This document shows, piece by piece, positions 53,970 through 64,000 of a DNA stretch of 64,000 bases (its first letter is position 1; each line of letters begins with the position of its first letter). The notes beneath the pieces were generated by a model. It ran no database searches. It was not told where the DNA came from and worked only from the letters and a program-made list of their open reading frames with translations. The stretch spans positions 62,001 through 126,000 of the forward strand of contig JAJYDK010000001.1 of the NCBI GenBank assembly GCA_021777555.1, written 5' to 3'. Origin of the DNA: Pseudomonadota bacterium. GTDB lineage: Bacteria > Pseudomonadota > Gammaproteobacteria > Steroidobacterales > Steroidobacteraceae. The position numbers and the translations under genes were made by a program.

Positions 53970-55348
53970 GCGTCCTCTGGTACGCGCTGTGGTTCGCGAT
54001 TGCCGTGAGTCTGCTCGTCACGGTGCACGAGTTCGGCCATTTCTGGGTGGCGCGGCGGCTCGGCTTCAAGGTTCTGCGCTTCTCCGTCGGCTTCGGCAAG
54101 CCGCTCATCTCGAGGCGCTGGGGGCGCGATCAGGTCGAGTACGCCCTCGCGCCCATTCCGCTCGGCGGCTACGTGAAGATGCTCGATGAGCGCGAAGGGC
54201 CCGTGCCCTCCGAGGATCTGGCGCGCTCCTTCACCCGGCGGCCCCCCTACCAGCGCATCCTGGTGCTGCTCGCGGGGCCGGCGTTCAACTTCCTGTTCGC
54301 CATCCTCGTGCTCGCGGGCATGCGCTGGGCGAGCGGGGTCACCCATGTGCTGCCGGTCGTCGGGGACGTCACGGCCGGCTCGATCGCCGCCCAGGCGGGG
54401 CTGCGATCCGGGGACCGGATCGTGGCGCTCAACGGAGCCGCGGTCGACAGCCAGGAGCAGGTGACCTTCAAGCTCCTCGACGTGATGAGTGGCGGGGGCG
54501 ATGCGCGCCTCATGGTGAGCCGGCCCAAGGGGGCCTCACGGGAAGTCGACCTCGATGTGCGTAACCCCGCCACCCGGCGCAGTCTGACCGAGCCCACGGG
54601 ACTGTTCAGCGGGTTGGGGTTCCAGTTCTGGATGCCGCCCATCCAGGCGGTGCTCGGGCGGGTGGTGCCCGGGGGGCCGGCGGCGCGCGCGGGCCTCGAG
54701 CCGGGCGACCGGATTCTCGCCATCAATGGACAGGCCGTGACGTTCATGGACCTCGTCGCTCGGGTGAGCCCGCACCCCGGTGAGGCGCTCAGCCTGACCT
54801 ACGAGCGGGGAAAAGCCGTGCACACCGTCGAGCTCACCACGGCGAGCGTGATGGCCGGCGGCAGGCGGGTCGGGCGCATCGAGGCCGAAGTCCGGGCCCA
54901 GGCGGCGCCCGGGGCAACCTATCCGCCGGGCATGCTGCGGCACGAGTCGCTCGGGCCCTTCTCGGCCCTGGGCTATGCTTCGCACCGGATCTGGGGGATG
55001 ACCGCGCTGCAGGCGCACCTCTTCTGGCGGATGATCCTCGGCGATGTGTCGCTGCAGAACCTGAGCGGTCCGCTGTCGATCGCGCAGTACGCCGGCCAGT
55101 CGGCGAGCGCCGGGGCGGGCTCCTTCCTCGAGTTTCTCGTGCTGATCTCGCTGTCGCTCGGGTTCCTCAACCTGTTGCCGATCCCGATCCTCGATGGCGG
55201 CCAGATCGTCTTTCAGCTCATAGAATGGGTGAAGGGCAGGCCGCTGTCGGAGCGGGCGCAGGCGCTCGGCCAGCAGGTGGGGATCGCGCTGCTCATCCTC
55301 CTGATGGGAGTGGCGATCTTCAACGACATCGCGCGCCAGTTCAATTGA
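53966..55348 (+). CDS. rseP: Site-2 zinc metalloprotease RseP
   Basis: A 460-residue inner-membrane protease that completes cleavage of the anti-sigma-E factor. The zinc site is H21-E22-x-x-H25 ([10 protein letters not shown]) in TM1 and D410 in [11 protein letters not shown]. Two PDZ domains lie between ([16 protein letters not shown] and [16 protein letters not shown]). ATG 53966 overlaps the dxr stop. Position just before bamA is conserved and fits envelope stress control. Confidence 0.94.
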   Translation: MSVLWYALWFAIAVSLLVTVHEFGHFWVARRLGFKVLRFSVGFGKPLISRRWGRDQVEYALAPIPLGGYVKMLDEREGPVPSEDLARSFTRRPPYQRILVLLAGPAFNFLFAILVLAGMRWASGVTHVLPVVGDVTAGSIAAQAGLRSGDRIVALNGAAVDSQEQVTFKLLDVMSGGGDARLMVSRPKGASREVDLDVRNPATRRSLTEPTGLFSGLGFQFWMPPIQAVLGRVVPGGPAARAGLEPGDRILAINGQAVTFMDLVARVSPHPGEALSLTYERGKAVHTVELTTASVMAGGRRVGRIEAEVRAQAAPGATYPPGMLRHESLGPFSALGYASHRIWGMTALQAHLFWRMILGDVSLQNLSGPLSIAQYAGQSASAGAGSFLEFLVLISLSLGFLNLLPIPILDGGQIVFQLIEWVKGRPLSERAQALGQQVGIALLILLMGVAIFNDIARQFN

Positions 55349-55510
55349 AGAGTGGCTGAACAACCAAGCCGGACCGCCGAGGTCCGCTCCTCCCCGTGAG
55401 GCGAATCCACGCGGGGAACCGGGGGAGACTTACGTGATCGATGCAACAGATTGGGGTCAAATGTCTGAATACGTGACGAACGATCGTGAGGACTCGAGGG
55501 TGATCGCCAT

Positions 55511-57985
55511 ATGAAGCCCCGAGTCGCGCTGCTATCGGTCGCGCTGGCCGTCCACACGGCACTCGCATTGGCGCAAACCAACCCCGCTCCCGCGGCGGCT
55601 CCGGCCTCGAGCCCGAGCGCCAGCAGCTTCACGGTGGGCGACATCAAGGTGGAGGGCCTGCAGCGCATCTCCGAGGGAACGGTCTTCAATTACCTGCCGG
55701 TGAACATCGGCGACCATCTGACCGAGCGCAAGGTGCGCGAGGCGATCCGCGCGCTCTACGCCACCGGGTTCTTCCGCGACGTCGAGCTCAGGCGCGAGGG
55801 CAATACGCTCGTGGTGGTGGTGCTCGAGCGTCCCTCGATCGAGAGCTTCACCATCAAGGGCAACAAGGCGATCAAGACCAAGGACCTGATGAAGTCGCTC
55901 CGGAACGTCGGGCTCGCGCCGGGGAAGATCTTCGACCGCTCGGTGCTGCAGAACGTGACCGAGTACCTGACCGACATGTACTACGGGCGCGGCAAGTATG
56001 GCGTGCGGATCGACACCAAGGTCACCCCCGACACCGACAACCGGGTGAAGATCGCCATCCACATCGTCGAGGGCGGCCGCGCGGTGATCCGCTCGATCAA
56101 CATCGTGGGCGATCAGCGCTATCCGCAGAAGACGATCCTCAATCGATTCCACCTGAAGACCCCGAACTGGCTGTCCTGGTACCGCCAGGACGACCGCTAT
56201 TCGCGCGCCACGCTGAAGGGCGATCTCGAGCGGCTGCGCGACTTCTTCATGGACCGCGGCTACGCAGACTTCGAGATCCGCTCGACGCAGGTGCAGATCA
56301 GCCCCGACAAGAAGGACATTTTCATCACGGTGGGGATCAGGCAGGGGACGGTGTTCAAGATCTCCGGGGTCAAGCTCGCCGGCACCTTCGTCGTGCCGAA
56401 GGCGGAGCTCGAGGACCTGGTGACCGTGCATCCCGGCGAGGTGTTCAACCGCAAGCTCATCACGCAGACCCAGAAGCTGATCCAGGACCGGCTCGGGGAG
56501 TACGGCTACGCGTTCGCCAAGGTCGACCCGGTGCCGACGCCCGATGAGAAGACCCACGGGGTGGCGCTCACGTTCTTCGTCGATCCGGGCGACCGGGTGT
56601 ACGTGCGCAACGTGACCTTCTCCGGCGAGACCGCCATCGACGATGTGGTGTTGCGGCGCCAGCTGCGCCAGCTCGAGGGCGGCTGGCTCTCGAACGTCGC
56701 GCTCGAGCGCTCCAAGCTCTTCCTGCAGCGCCTGCCCTATGTCAAGAACGTGAGCTACAGCACCCACCGCGTGCCGGGCTCGCCCGATCAGGTGGACGTC
56801 GATTACAAGATCAAGCAGGGACCGGCGGCGCAGCTCTCGGGCGGCATCGGCTATTCGGCCACCTACAAGCTGATGTTGAACGCCAACTTCGCCGACGCCG
56901 ATTTCCTCGGCACCGGCAACCGCTTCGCGGTCAACCTCTCGGGCGGGGCGTTCGACAAGACCTACTCCGTGAGCTACACCAACCCGTTCCTCACCATGAA
57001 CGGGGTGTCGCAGACGCTGCAGGCGACCTACAGCGACGTCACGCAGTTCGTGTCGTCATCCTCGAACTTCGACTCCAAGACGCTCAACATCGGGCCCTCC
57101 TGGAGCTATCCGATCAGCGAGTTCCAGTACCTCACCCTCGGTGCGGCGTTCGAGAGCGCGCAGCTGCTCACCAGCTCCATGGGCAGCGCCGTGCAGGCCC
57201 TGCAGTGGGTGCAGCAGAACGGCAACCCCTACAACCGCCTGGTGCACGAGGACTATTACAACAACGACTTCGTGCTCTACGGCACCAACTTCCACGACGT
57301 GCAGCTGATGGCCGGCTGGGGCATGGACGATCGCAACCGCACGCTGTTCGCCGATGAGGGCATGATGGCCTCCGTTTCCGGGAGCGCCACGATCCCGAGC
57401 ATCAGCGGCGTGGAGTACTTCGTGGCGAGCGCGCGCTACCAGCAGTACGTGCCGATCTTGAGGCACCTGTTGACGCTCTCGTTCTACGAGGCCGCCGATT
57501 ACGGCAACGGATTCGGCAAGACCTCGGGCCTGCCGCCCTACCGGCTCTTCTTCGGCGGCGGCCCGGACTCGGTGCGCGGCTTTCGCGAGAGCTGGCTCGG
57601 CCCGCGCGACCAGAACGGCAATCCCTACGGCGGCAATTTCGACATCATCAGCCAGAACGAGCTGCTGCTGCCCATGCCGGCCAAGTGGCGCCAGACCGCC
57701 CGCGTGAGCCTGTTCTTCGACATGGGCAACGTGTTCTACACCGGCAACAAGGTGAAATTCTACCAGCCCGACCAGATCACCCCCGCGCAGTACCACCTCA
57801 CCGGCTGGGGCGACCTCAGGCGCTCGGTGGGACTCTCGGTCGAGTGGATGGCCCCGCTCGGGCTTTTCCGCTTCAGCTTCGGTGTGCCGCTCAATGCCCA
57901 CCACTCGCGCTACATCGGCACGGTTCCGATCACCTGGGGCGATCAGACCGAGGGCTTCCAGTTCACCGTCGGACAGGCCTTCTGA
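55511..57985 (+). CDS. bamA: Outer-membrane protein assembly factor BamA
   Basis: An 824-residue Omp85 protein. After a signal peptide (ending LALAQ) come five POTRA domains (about 35-440; first FTVGDIKVEGLQRISEGTVF) and a 16-strand barrel with the loop-6 motif VRGF near residue 687. The chain ends in Phe (FTVGQAF). It inserts beta-barrel proteins such as the OprD-like porin here. The 162-base gap from rseP has a small hairpin but no clear sigma-E promoter. Confidence 0.95.
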   Translation: MKPRVALLSVALAVHTALALAQTNPAPAAAPASSPSASSFTVGDIKVEGLQRISEGTVFNYLPVNIGDHLTERKVREAIRALYATGFFRDVELRREGNTLVVVVLERPSIESFTIKGNKAIKTKDLMKSLRNVGLAPGKIFDRSVLQNVTEYLTDMYYGRGKYGVRIDTKVTPDTDNRVKIAIHIVEGGRAVIRSINIVGDQRYPQKTILNRFHLKTPNWLSWYRQDDRYSRATLKGDLERLRDFFMDRGYADFEIRSTQVQISPDKKDIFITVGIRQGTVFKISGVKLAGTFVVPKAELEDLVTVHPGEVFNRKLITQTQKLIQDRLGEYGYAFAKVDPVPTPDEKTHGVALTFFVDPGDRVYVRNVTFSGETAIDDVVLRRQLRQLEGGWLSNVALERSKLFLQRLPYVKNVSYSTHRVPGSPDQVDVDYKIKQGPAAQLSGGIGYSATYKLMLNANFADADFLGTGNRFAVNLSGGAFDKTYSVSYTNPFLTMNGVSQTLQATYSDVTQFVSSSSNFDSKTLNIGPSWSYPISEFQYLTLGAAFESAQLLTSSMGSAVQALQWVQQNGNPYNRLVHEDYYNNDFVLYGTNFHDVQLMAGWGMDDRNRTLFADEGMMASVSGSATIPSISGVEYFVASARYQQYVPILRHLLTLSFYEAADYGNGFGKTSGLPPYRLFFGGGPDSVRGFRESWLGPRDQNGNPYGGNFDIISQNELLLPMPAKWRQTARVSLFFDMGNVFYTGNKVKFYQPDQITPAQYHLTGWGDLRRSVGLSVEWMAPLGLFRFSFGVPLNAHHSRYIGTVPITWGDQTEGFQFTVGQAF

Positions 57986-58144
57986 GCAGGCGGCCGGGCG
58001 GAGCGGTGGCACCCTGCCCGGGGCGGCCCGGGCGGCCGCAACGCACAAATGGTGACTGTGGTGCCGTAGTGGTAGGATTGACCGCTTAGCCGCCACCGGC
58101 GGCGTATGAACATCATTCCAATGCACTCGAGGTGGGTTTCCGTG

Positions 58145-58681
58145 ATGCGCTTGAGCAGAAGCAGTTCAATGGTTGTGATGATCGCCGCCGGCGTGATGGC
58201 CGTGGGGCTGGCTACGGCGAGCGCGCGGGCCGCCGGGCTCAAGGTGGCCGTGGTCGATTACGGGGCGCTGGTACAGGCCTCGCCGGAGTACAAGGCGGCG
58301 ATCGATTCGCTCCGTGCGCAGTTCCTGCCCAAGCAGAAGAGTCTGCAGGCCGAGGCGCTGACGCTGAAGGCCAAGCAGGCGAATCTGCAGCGCAACCAGG
58401 CCACGATGACCCAGGATCAGGTCGCCCAGGCCGAGCTCGATCTGCGCGAGAGGGTGGAAACCTTCGAGCAGAAGCAGTCGACGCTCCAGGATGCCTTCAA
58501 CACCCGGCGCAACGAGCTGTTGAGCAAGGCGCAGCAGTCGGTGATCGCCATCGTGCGCAGCTACGCCGCGCAGCATGGCTACACCCTGGTGCTCGCGAAC
58601 TCGCAGGTGATCTACCAGGACGCGGGGCTCGACATCACGCAGGCCGTGGTGAAGCGGCTGAAAGCTCAGCCCGCAAAATAG
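58145..58681 (+). CDS. skp: Periplasmic chaperone Skp (OmpH)
   Basis: A 178-residue exported chaperone holding unfolded outer-membrane proteins. The signal peptide ends near ARAAG; LKVAVVDYGALVQASPEYKA and a long helical coiled-coil hairpin (about 55-125, rich in Gln, Glu, Lys) followed by VIYQDAGLDITQAVVKRL are typical. GAGGTGG lies about ten bases before ATG 58145; GTG 58142 and ATG 58106 are alternatives. It follows bamA as usual. Confidence 0.92.
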   Translation: MRLSRSSSMVVMIAAGVMAVGLATASARAAGLKVAVVDYGALVQASPEYKAAIDSLRAQFLPKQKSLQAEALTLKAKQANLQRNQATMTQDQVAQAELDLRERVETFEQKQSTLQDAFNTRRNELLSKAQQSVIAIVRSYAAQHGYTLVLANSQVIYQDAGLDITQAVVKRLKAQPAK

Positions 58682-58697
58682 CCGTCGATTTCCGTCC

Positions 58698-59741
58698 ATG
58701 GGCGTCTCGATCGGGGAGCTCGCGGTCCGGTTTGGATGCGAGCTGCGCGGCGATCCGGGCGTGCAGGTGGAGCGAGTGGCGACGTTGGCGGATGCCGACG
58801 GTCGAGCGGTGGCGTTCGTCGCCAATCCGCGCTACCGCCAGCAGCTCGCCGGCACGCGCGCCGCAGTGGTCGTGCTGGATGCCGCCAGTGCCGATGCCTG
58901 TCCGGTGGCGGCGCTGGTGTGTCAGAACCCGCATGCCACCTATGCCCGGATCGCGACGGTGCTGCATCCGTTTCCTGCAGCGTCTCCCGGAGTGCATCCT
59001 TCGGCGGTGGTAGCACCCGGAGCACGGGTCGATCCCGGTGCGCACGTGGGAGCGCTCAGCGTCATCGGGGAGGGCGCTGTGGTGGGCGCACGCGCCTTCG
59101 TCGGTCCTCAGTGCCTCGTTGGAGAGGGCGCCGTTCTCGCCGAGGACGTGCGTCTGATCGCCAGGGTGACGTTGTGTGGCGGGGTCGAGGTCGGGGCCCG
59201 CACGGTGATCCAGCCGGGCGCGGTGATCGGGGGTGACGGCTTCGGCTTTGCGCAGGAGCGGGGCCACTGGATCAAAGTGCCTCAGATCGGCACCGTGCGC
59301 ATCGGCCCGGATGTCGAGATCGGCTCCAACACCACGATCGACCGCGGCGCGATCGAGGATACGGTGATCGAGGAGGGCGTGAAGCTCGACAACCTGATCC
59401 AGATCGGCCACAACGTGCGGATCGGGGCGCACACCGCGGTCGCGGCCTGCGTCGGGATATCCGGCAGCACGAGCATCGGCCGGCGCTGCATGATCGCGGG
59501 CCAGGTGGGCATCGCCGGCCACCTGAGCATCAGCGACGATGTGGTGATCACCGCCCGCACCGGGATCAGCCATTCCATCACCGCCCCGGGCGTATACTCC
59601 GGCCACATTCCCCACGAAGAGGCCACCACCTGGCGCCGGCTGGTCGGGCGCTTCAAGCGCCTCGAAACCTTCGCCGCCCGTCTCAAGGCGCTCGAGCGCC
59701 GCCAGGCCGCGGGTCCTGATCAGGAAAAGCACGATGACTGA
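58698..59741 (+). CDS. lpxD: UDP-3-O-acylglucosamine N-acyltransferase
   Basis: A 347-residue left-handed beta-helix acyltransferase, third step of lipid A synthesis. The N-terminal uridine-binding domain ([14 protein letters not shown]) is followed by hexapeptide repeats and the catalytic His in [10 protein letters not shown], plus [19 protein letters not shown]. It overlaps fabZ by 8 bases. Confidence 0.95.
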   Translation: MGVSIGELAVRFGCELRGDPGVQVERVATLADADGRAVAFVANPRYRQQLAGTRAAVVVLDAASADACPVAALVCQNPHATYARIATVLHPFPAASPGVHPSAVVAPGARVDPGAHVGALSVIGEGAVVGARAFVGPQCLVGEGAVLAEDVRLIARVTLCGGVEVGARTVIQPGAVIGGDGFGFAQERGHWIKVPQIGTVRIGPDVEIGSNTTIDRGAIEDTVIEEGVKLDNLIQIGHNVRIGAHTAVAACVGISGSTSIGRRCMIAGQVGIAGHLSISDDVVITARTGISHSITAPGVYSGHIPHEEATTWRRLVGRFKRLETFAARLKALERRQAAGPDQEKHDD

Positions 59742-60189
59742 GCCGACGCAACTCGATATCCATGGCGTGCTGCGGCTGCTGCCGCACCGCTATCCGTTCA
59801 TGCTGGTCGACCGCGTGCTCGAGTGGCAGGCCGGGCGCAGCATCCGGGCGCTGAAGAACGTCACGTACAACGAGCCGTTCTTTCCGGGTCACTTTCCCGA
59901 GCGTCCGGTCATGCCGGGCGTCATCATCATCGAGGCCCTCGCCCAGACCGCCGGCATTCTCACCTTCTTGAGCTCGGACATCGTGCCCGATGCCGACAGC
60001 CGCTTCTACTTCGTCGGCATCGACAAGGCGCGCTTCAGAAAGCCGGTCGAGCCGGGCGATCAGCTGATGCTCGAGGCCGAGGTGGAGCGCGTTCTCAGGG
60101 GCATCTGGAAATTCTCCACGCGCGCCCTGGTCGGGGGGACCGAGGTGGCGCACGCGGAGATCATGGTGACGCCGGAGGCCGGCAAGTGA
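59734..60189 (+). CDS. fabZ: 3-hydroxyacyl-ACP dehydratase FabZ
   Basis: A 151-residue hot-dog-fold enzyme of fatty acid elongation. The active site is [14 protein letters not shown] (His) and [20 protein letters not shown] (Glu). It lies between lpxD and lpxA, competing for the same hydroxyacyl-ACP pool. Its stop overlaps the lpxA GTG (GTGA). Confidence 0.96.
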   Translation: MTEPTQLDIHGVLRLLPHRYPFMLVDRVLEWQAGRSIRALKNVTYNEPFFPGHFPERPVMPGVIIIEALAQTAGILTFLSSDIVPDADSRFYFVGIDKARFRKPVEPGDQLMLEAEVERVLRGIWKFSTRALVGGTEVAHAEIMVTPEAGK

Positions 60190-60956
60190 TCGATCCGCAG
60201 GCCATCGTCTCGGAGCGCGCGGAGCTGGCTCCCGATGTCGCGGTGGGCCCCTTCAGCATCATCGGGCCCGAGGTGCGCATCGGACCGGGGACGGTGATCG
60301 GCCCGCACGTGGTCATCAACGGGCCGACCACCATCGGGGCGGACAACCACATCTTTCAGTTCGCCTCGATCGGCGATGCGCCGCAGGACAAGAAGTACCG
60401 CGGTGAGCCCACGCGCCTGGAAATCGGCGATCGCAACGTGTTTCGCGAGAACTGCACCGTGAACCGCGGCACCACGCACGATCACGGCGTGACCCGCATC
60501 GGCGATGACAATCTGCTCATGGCGTACTCGCACGTCGCGCACGACTGCACTGTCGGCAGCAACACCGTGTTCGCCAACTGCGCCGCCCTCGGCGGGCATG
60601 TGGAGATCGGCGACTGGGTGATCCTCGGGGGCCTCACCGCGGTGCACCAGTTCACCAAGGTCGGGGCGCATGCGTTCCTCGCGGGCGGGGCGATCGTCAC
60701 GCGCGATGTGCCGCCCTATGTCATGGTGGCCGGCAATCCGGCCGTACCCCATGCCGTGAACAGCGAAGGCCTGAAGCGGCGCGGATTCGATCCCGATCAG
60801 ATCCGTCACATCCGGGAGGCCTATCGGGTGCTCTACCGGAGCGAGCTCAAGTTGAGCGAGGCGCTCGCGCGGCTCGATCAGGTGGCCGCCGACCGGCCCG
60901 AGATCCGGGCCTTCGTGGATTTCATCCGCGCCTCGGAACGCAGCATCGTGAGGTGA
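60186..60956 (+). CDS. lpxA: UDP-N-acetylglucosamine acyltransferase
   Basis: A 256-residue left-handed beta-helix enzyme, first step of lipid A synthesis. Hexapeptide repeats begin at [20 protein letters not shown]; the catalytic His is in [14 protein letters not shown], and [17 protein letters not shown] and [10 protein letters not shown] are conserved. GTG 60186 overlaps the fabZ stop and gives the family length; the open frame further upstream is a shadow over fabZ. Confidence 0.95.
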   Translation: MIDPQAIVSERAELAPDVAVGPFSIIGPEVRIGPGTVIGPHVVINGPTTIGADNHIFQFASIGDAPQDKKYRGEPTRLEIGDRNVFRENCTVNRGTTHDHGVTRIGDDNLLMAYSHVAHDCTVGSNTVFANCAALGGHVEIGDWVILGGLTAVHQFTKVGAHAFLAGGAIVTRDVPPYVMVAGNPAVPHAVNSEGLKRRGFDPDQIRHIREAYRVLYRSELKLSEALARLDQVAADRPEIRAFVDFIRASERSIVR

Positions 60957-60958
60957 CC

Positions 60959-62191
60959 ATGCCCGTGGAAGTGACCGCGGGCGAGCCGGGTCTCGCGCGG
61001 CCGCTGCGCGTCGGGATCGTCGCTGGAGAGTCATCGGGAGATCAGCTCGGGGCGGCGTTGATTGCCGCGTTGCGCGAGCGCGTGCCGCAGGTGCAGTGCT
61101 TCGGCGTCGCCGGCCCCAAGATGATCGCCGCAGGCTGCGAGGCGTGGGCGGGCGCCGAGGAGCTCGCCGTGATGGGGCTCGCGGAGGTGCTGCATCATCT
61201 GCCGCGTCTGCTCAAGCTGCGTGCCTCGCTGGTGCGGCGCTTTCTCGCGGCCCGTCCCGATGTGTTCATCGGGATCGATGCGCCGGAGTTCAACATCGGT
61301 CCCCTGGGCCTTGCCAGGCGCCTGCATCGTGCCGGAATCAAGACCGTGCAGTACGTGAGTCCGCAGGTGTGGGCGTGGCGGCAGGGCCGGGTGCGCCACA
61401 TCGGCCGCGACTGCGATCTGGTGTTGTGTCTGCTGCCCTTCGAGACGGCGTTCTACGCCGAGCACGAGGTGCGTGCGGTGTTCGTGGGGCATCCGCTCGC
61501 CGACCAGATCCCGCTCGAAGTCGACCGCGCGGCCGCGCGCGCCGCGTTGGGGCTCGACGCATCGGCCACCGTCGTGGCCCTCCTGCCCGGGAGCCGCGTG
61601 GGGGAGGTCGAGCGGCTCGGCCGGGATTTCATCGACGCGACGGCCTGGCTGACCGCCCGCCGGCCCGAGATGCGCTTCATCGCGCCCATGGCGACCGGGC
61701 GCGCACGTGAGGTCTTTGAGAGGAAACGATCGGAAGCGACTGATTGTGCAGAGATTATGGTCCTCGATGGGCAGGCGCAACGGGCGCTCGCGGCCTGCGA
61801 TGCGGCCCTCGTCACCTCGGGAACCGCAACGCTTGAAACGCTCCTAACCCGACGACCGATGGTCGTGGCCTATCGCGTGGGGGCGCTCACCGCCTTCTTG
61901 TTTCGCAGGCTGCGCCTGCTCAAGGTGCCATACTTCTCGCAACCGAACCTGCTCGTCGGCCGCGCGCTCGTGCCGGAGTTCGTGCAGGAGGGGGTGAGCG
62001 CAGAGGCGCTCGGCGCCGCGCTCCTCGAGTGCCTTTCCGATGAGGCCTATCAGCGTGCGCTCGCGAGCGAATTCGAGACCGTGCACCGGCGGCTTCGCGT
62101 GGGCGGCGCGGGTCGGGCGGCTGAGGCCATTCTCGAGTGCGTTCGGGGTATCGAGTCATCCGGCGGAGCCGTGCGTGAGAGCGAGTCCTGA
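60959..62191 (+). CDS. lpxB: Lipid-A-disaccharide synthase
   Basis: A 410-residue GT19 glycosyltransferase joining UDP-diacylglucosamine and lipid [48 protein letters not shown] and [14 protein letters not shown] are signatures. ATG 60959 has GAGG five bases upstream; GTG 60953, overlapping the lpxA stop, is possible. It overlaps rnhB by 17 bases. Confidence 0.94.
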   Translation: MPVEVTAGEPGLARPLRVGIVAGESSGDQLGAALIAALRERVPQVQCFGVAGPKMIAAGCEAWAGAEELAVMGLAEVLHHLPRLLKLRASLVRRFLAARPDVFIGIDAPEFNIGPLGLARRLHRAGIKTVQYVSPQVWAWRQGRVRHIGRDCDLVLCLLPFETAFYAEHEVRAVFVGHPLADQIPLEVDRAAARAALGLDASATVVALLPGSRVGEVERLGRDFIDATAWLTARRPEMRFIAPMATGRAREVFERKRSEATDCAEIMVLDGQAQRALAACDAALVTSGTATLETLLTRRPMVVAYRVGALTAFLFRRLRLLKVPYFSQPNLLVGRALVPEFVQEGVSAEALGAALLECLSDEAYQRALASEFETVHRRLRVGGAGRAAEAILECVRGIESSGGAVRESES

Positions 62192-62801
62192 TCCAACCGG
62201 CAGTCCTGCCTGCGAGACCCGCGCGTGGACCGCCGGGGTCGATGAGGCCGGGCGGGGACCGCTCGCGGGACCCGTGGTCGCGGCGGCGGTGATCCTCGAT
62301 CCACGCCATCCCATCGAGGGCCTGGCGGACTCGAAGAAACTCTCCGAGCGGGCCCGGGAGCGCCTCGCGCCGCTCATCCGCGAGCGGGCGCTGGCATGGT
62401 CGGTCGCCTTGGCCGAGCGCGAGGAGATCGACGCGCTCAACATCCTGCAGGCGACGCTGCTTGCCATGAGCCGCGCCGTGCTCTGCCTCGGCGTGCGGCC
62501 GGCGCGTGTGCAGGTCGACGGCAATCGCGCGCCGCGCCTCGATGACCCGGACTGCTGCATCGAGACCATCGTGCGGGGCGATGCGACGGTGCCGGCGATC
62601 AGCGCCGCATCGATTCTCGCGAAGGTGCATCGTGATGCGCTGATGAGGGCGCTCGATGCGAGCCACCCGGGATATGGATTCGCCGTGCACAAGGGGTATG
62701 GCACCGCCGCGCACCTTGGGGCGCTGCGCCGCCTCGGCCCCTCGCCGCAGCACCGCCTGTCCTTTGCTCCGGTGAGAGCGGCGCTGGAGCGTGGTTCGTG
62801 A
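62175..62801 (+). CDS. rnhB: Ribonuclease HII
   Basis: A 208-residue nuclease that cuts RNA in RNA/DNA hybrids and at single ribonucleotides. The active site has D23-E24 ([15 protein letters not shown]), further Asp in QVDGNRAP and in SILAKVHRD, and [20 protein letters not shown] 62175 with GGAG six bases upstream is the best start; it lies inside the end of lpxB. The stop overlaps the dnaE GTG (GTGA). Confidence 0.93.
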   Translation: MRASPDPTGSPACETRAWTAGVDEAGRGPLAGPVVAAAVILDPRHPIEGLADSKKLSERARERLAPLIRERALAWSVALAEREEIDALNILQATLLAMSRAVLCLGVRPARVQVDGNRAPRLDDPDCCIETIVRGDATVPAISAASILAKVHRDALMRALDASHPGYGFAVHKGYGTAAHLGALRRLGPSPQHRLSFAPVRAALERGS

Positions 62802-64000
62802 CCCAGTCATTGCATCATTTCGTCCATCTTCGCCTGCACACCGAGTACTCGCTGATCGACAGCGTGGTGCGCGTGCCCGAGCTCATCGAGGCGAGCGCCG
62901 CGGCCGCCATGCCCGCTGTCGCGGTCACCGACCAGAGCAACCTCTTCGCGATGGTCAAGTTCTACCGGGCGGCGCTCGAGCGCGGGGTCAAGCCCTTGAT
63001 CGGGGTCGATCTGCACGTGCGCGAGAATGGCGAGCAGCAACAGCCGACCCGCATCGCCCTCATCTGCCAGTCCCAGACCGGCTATCGCAACGTGACACGG
63101 CTCCTCAGCCGCGCGTACCTCGAGGGCCAGCAGCGCGGCATGCCGACCGTCGATCGCACCTGGCTCACCGCGGAGAGCCTCGAGGGGCTCATCGCGCTCT
63201 CATGCGCCGCCGAGGGCGATGTCGGGCGCGCGCTTGCCAACGGCCGCGAAGAGGAAGCCGGGCGGGCGCTCGATCAGTGGCTCGACCTGTTTGCAGACCG
63301 CTACTACATCGAGCTGCAGCGCCTGGGGCGCCCCGAGGAGGAGGGCTACATCGCCGCCGCGGTGGGCCTCGCGGCGCGCCGTGGAGTGCCGGTCGTCGCC
63401 ACCAACGACGTGCGCTTCCTGAAGCCCTCGGATTTCGAGTCGCACGAGGCCCGGGTGTGCATCCACGATGGGGCGCTGCTGGCCGATGCGGCCCGAGTGC
63501 GCCGCTACACCGCGCAGCAGTACCTGCGCTCGCCCGAAGAGATGGCGCGCCTGTTCGCCGATATCCCGGAAGCGCTCGCGAACACCGTGGAAATCGCTCG
63601 CCGCTCGAGCCTGGTGCTGAACCTCGGGCAGCCGCGTCTGCCCCCCTATCCGGTTCCGGGCGAGATGAGCACGGAGGACTTCCTGCGCCGCGAGGCCGCC
63701 TGCGGCCTCGAGCGGCGCCTCGTGGAATTGGGCGTGGAGCCGGATGAGGCGGGCGCGGGGCGCCGCGGCGGCTACGAGAAGCGCCTGCGCGAGGAGCTCG
63801 AGGTCATCTGCCAGATGGGCTTCGCCGGCTACTTTCTCATCGTGGCCGACTTCATCCGCTGGGCGAAAGGCAACGGCGTGCCGGTGGGACCGGGCCGCGG
63901 CTCCGGCGCCGGCTCGCTCGTCGCCTACAGTCTCGGCATCACCGATCTCGATCCGCTGCGCTACGAGCTGCTGTTCGAGCGCTTCCTGAACCCCGAACGC
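62798..64000 (+). CDS. dnaE: DNA polymerase III alpha subunit (5' part, runs off the window)
   Basis: The first 401 codons of the replicative polymerase. The PHP domain begins [20 protein letters not shown] and continues with [19 protein letters not shown] and [20 protein letters not shown]; the start of the palm ([20 protein letters not shown], then [20 protein letters not shown]) is reached near the edge. GTG 62798 overlaps the rnhB stop. The order lpxB-rnhB-dnaE is a gammaproteobacterial hallmark. No interruption is seen in the part present. Confidence 0.95.
   Translation, partial: MTQSLHHFVHLRLHTEYSLIDSVVRVPELIEASAAAAMPAVAVTDQSNLFAMVKFYRAALERGVKPLIGVDLHVRENGEQQQPTRIALICQSQTGYRNVTRLLSRAYLEGQQRGMPTVDRTWLTAESLEGLIALSCAAEGDVGRALANGREEEAGRALDQWLDLFADRYYIELQRLGRPEEEGYIAAAVGLAARRGVPVVATNDVRFLKPSDFESHEARVCIHDGALLADAARVRRYTAQQYLRSPEEMARLFADIPEALANTVEIARRSSLVLNLGQPRLPPYPVPGEMSTEDFLRREAACGLERRLVELGVEPDEAGAGRRGGYEKRLREELEVICQMGFAGYFLIVADFIRWAKGNGVPVGPGRGSGAGSLVAYSLGITDLDPLRYELLFERFLNPER

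Noticed and set aside
55349-55510. Sigma-E promoter before bamA
   Set aside because: GGAACC and TCTGA-like elements occur but about 50 bases apart, not at the required 16-17 base spacing.
1-64000. tRNA, rRNA, CRISPR array, IS element or prophage
   Set aside because: No tRNA-like cloverleaf, rRNA sequence, regularly spaced repeat, transposase or integrase was recognised anywhere in the window.

Overview
The window is a very GC-rich chromosome segment from a Gram-negative gammaproteobacterium. The right-hand third has the classic order rpsB-tsf-pyrH-frr-uppS-cdsA-dxr-rseP-bamA-skp-lpxD-fabZ-lpxA-lpxB-rnhB-dnaE, preceded by map-glnD-dapC-dapD on the other strand. GTP-type PEP carboxykinase, OprD-like porins and exosortase-like sorting tails suggest a Xanthomonadales/Nevskiales/Steroidobacter-like lineage, but the sequence alone does not fix a genus. 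No rRNA, tRNA, CRISPR array, insertion sequence or prophage was seen.

Layout. 1-15.6 kb is accessory metabolism and transport: the start of an exported protein behind a Pho box, an OPT transporter, a DHA2 drug exporter, a trans-4-hydroxyproline catabolic cluster (FAD dehydrogenase divergent from a DapA-like deaminase and a Cys/Cys epimerase, then a GntR regulator), DUF302 and SDR proteins, a secreted HETIE-motif protein, and an operon ending in a P-type ATPase fused to a hemerythrin domain. 15.6-24.7 kb is the most unusual part: a tightly coupled five-gene operon with two CSLREA/beta-helix surface proteins (the first frameshifted), a small lipoprotein-like prodomain protein, a subtilisin-family protease, and a CPBP intramembrane protease. 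The three large secreted proteins share the same Cys-containing C-terminal sorting tail (GGGC..PG...DP[TA]L, membrane helix, Arg cluster) and the last gene looks like the dedicated MrtJ-type sorting protease, so substrates and processing enzyme are encoded together.

25-42 kb is housekeeping and signalling: dusA, a cyclase-FHA protein, pckG, dinG/yoaA-tsaB, then phoB-phoR, phoU-dsbB, dapE, a Pho-box-controlled porin, two tandem pstB genes without pstSCA, and a membrane Ser/Thr kinase. Three promoters in the window (left-edge gene, phoB, porin) share a Pho box followed exactly 10 bp later by a -10 element, so the Pho regulon links several loci here. 42-64 kb holds lysine/DAP biosynthesis, nitrogen sensing (glnD), translation factors, isoprenoid, phospholipid, outer-membrane assembly and lipid A genes, nearly all joined by ATGA, GTGA or TGATG stop-start overlaps. 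The window ends inside dnaE.
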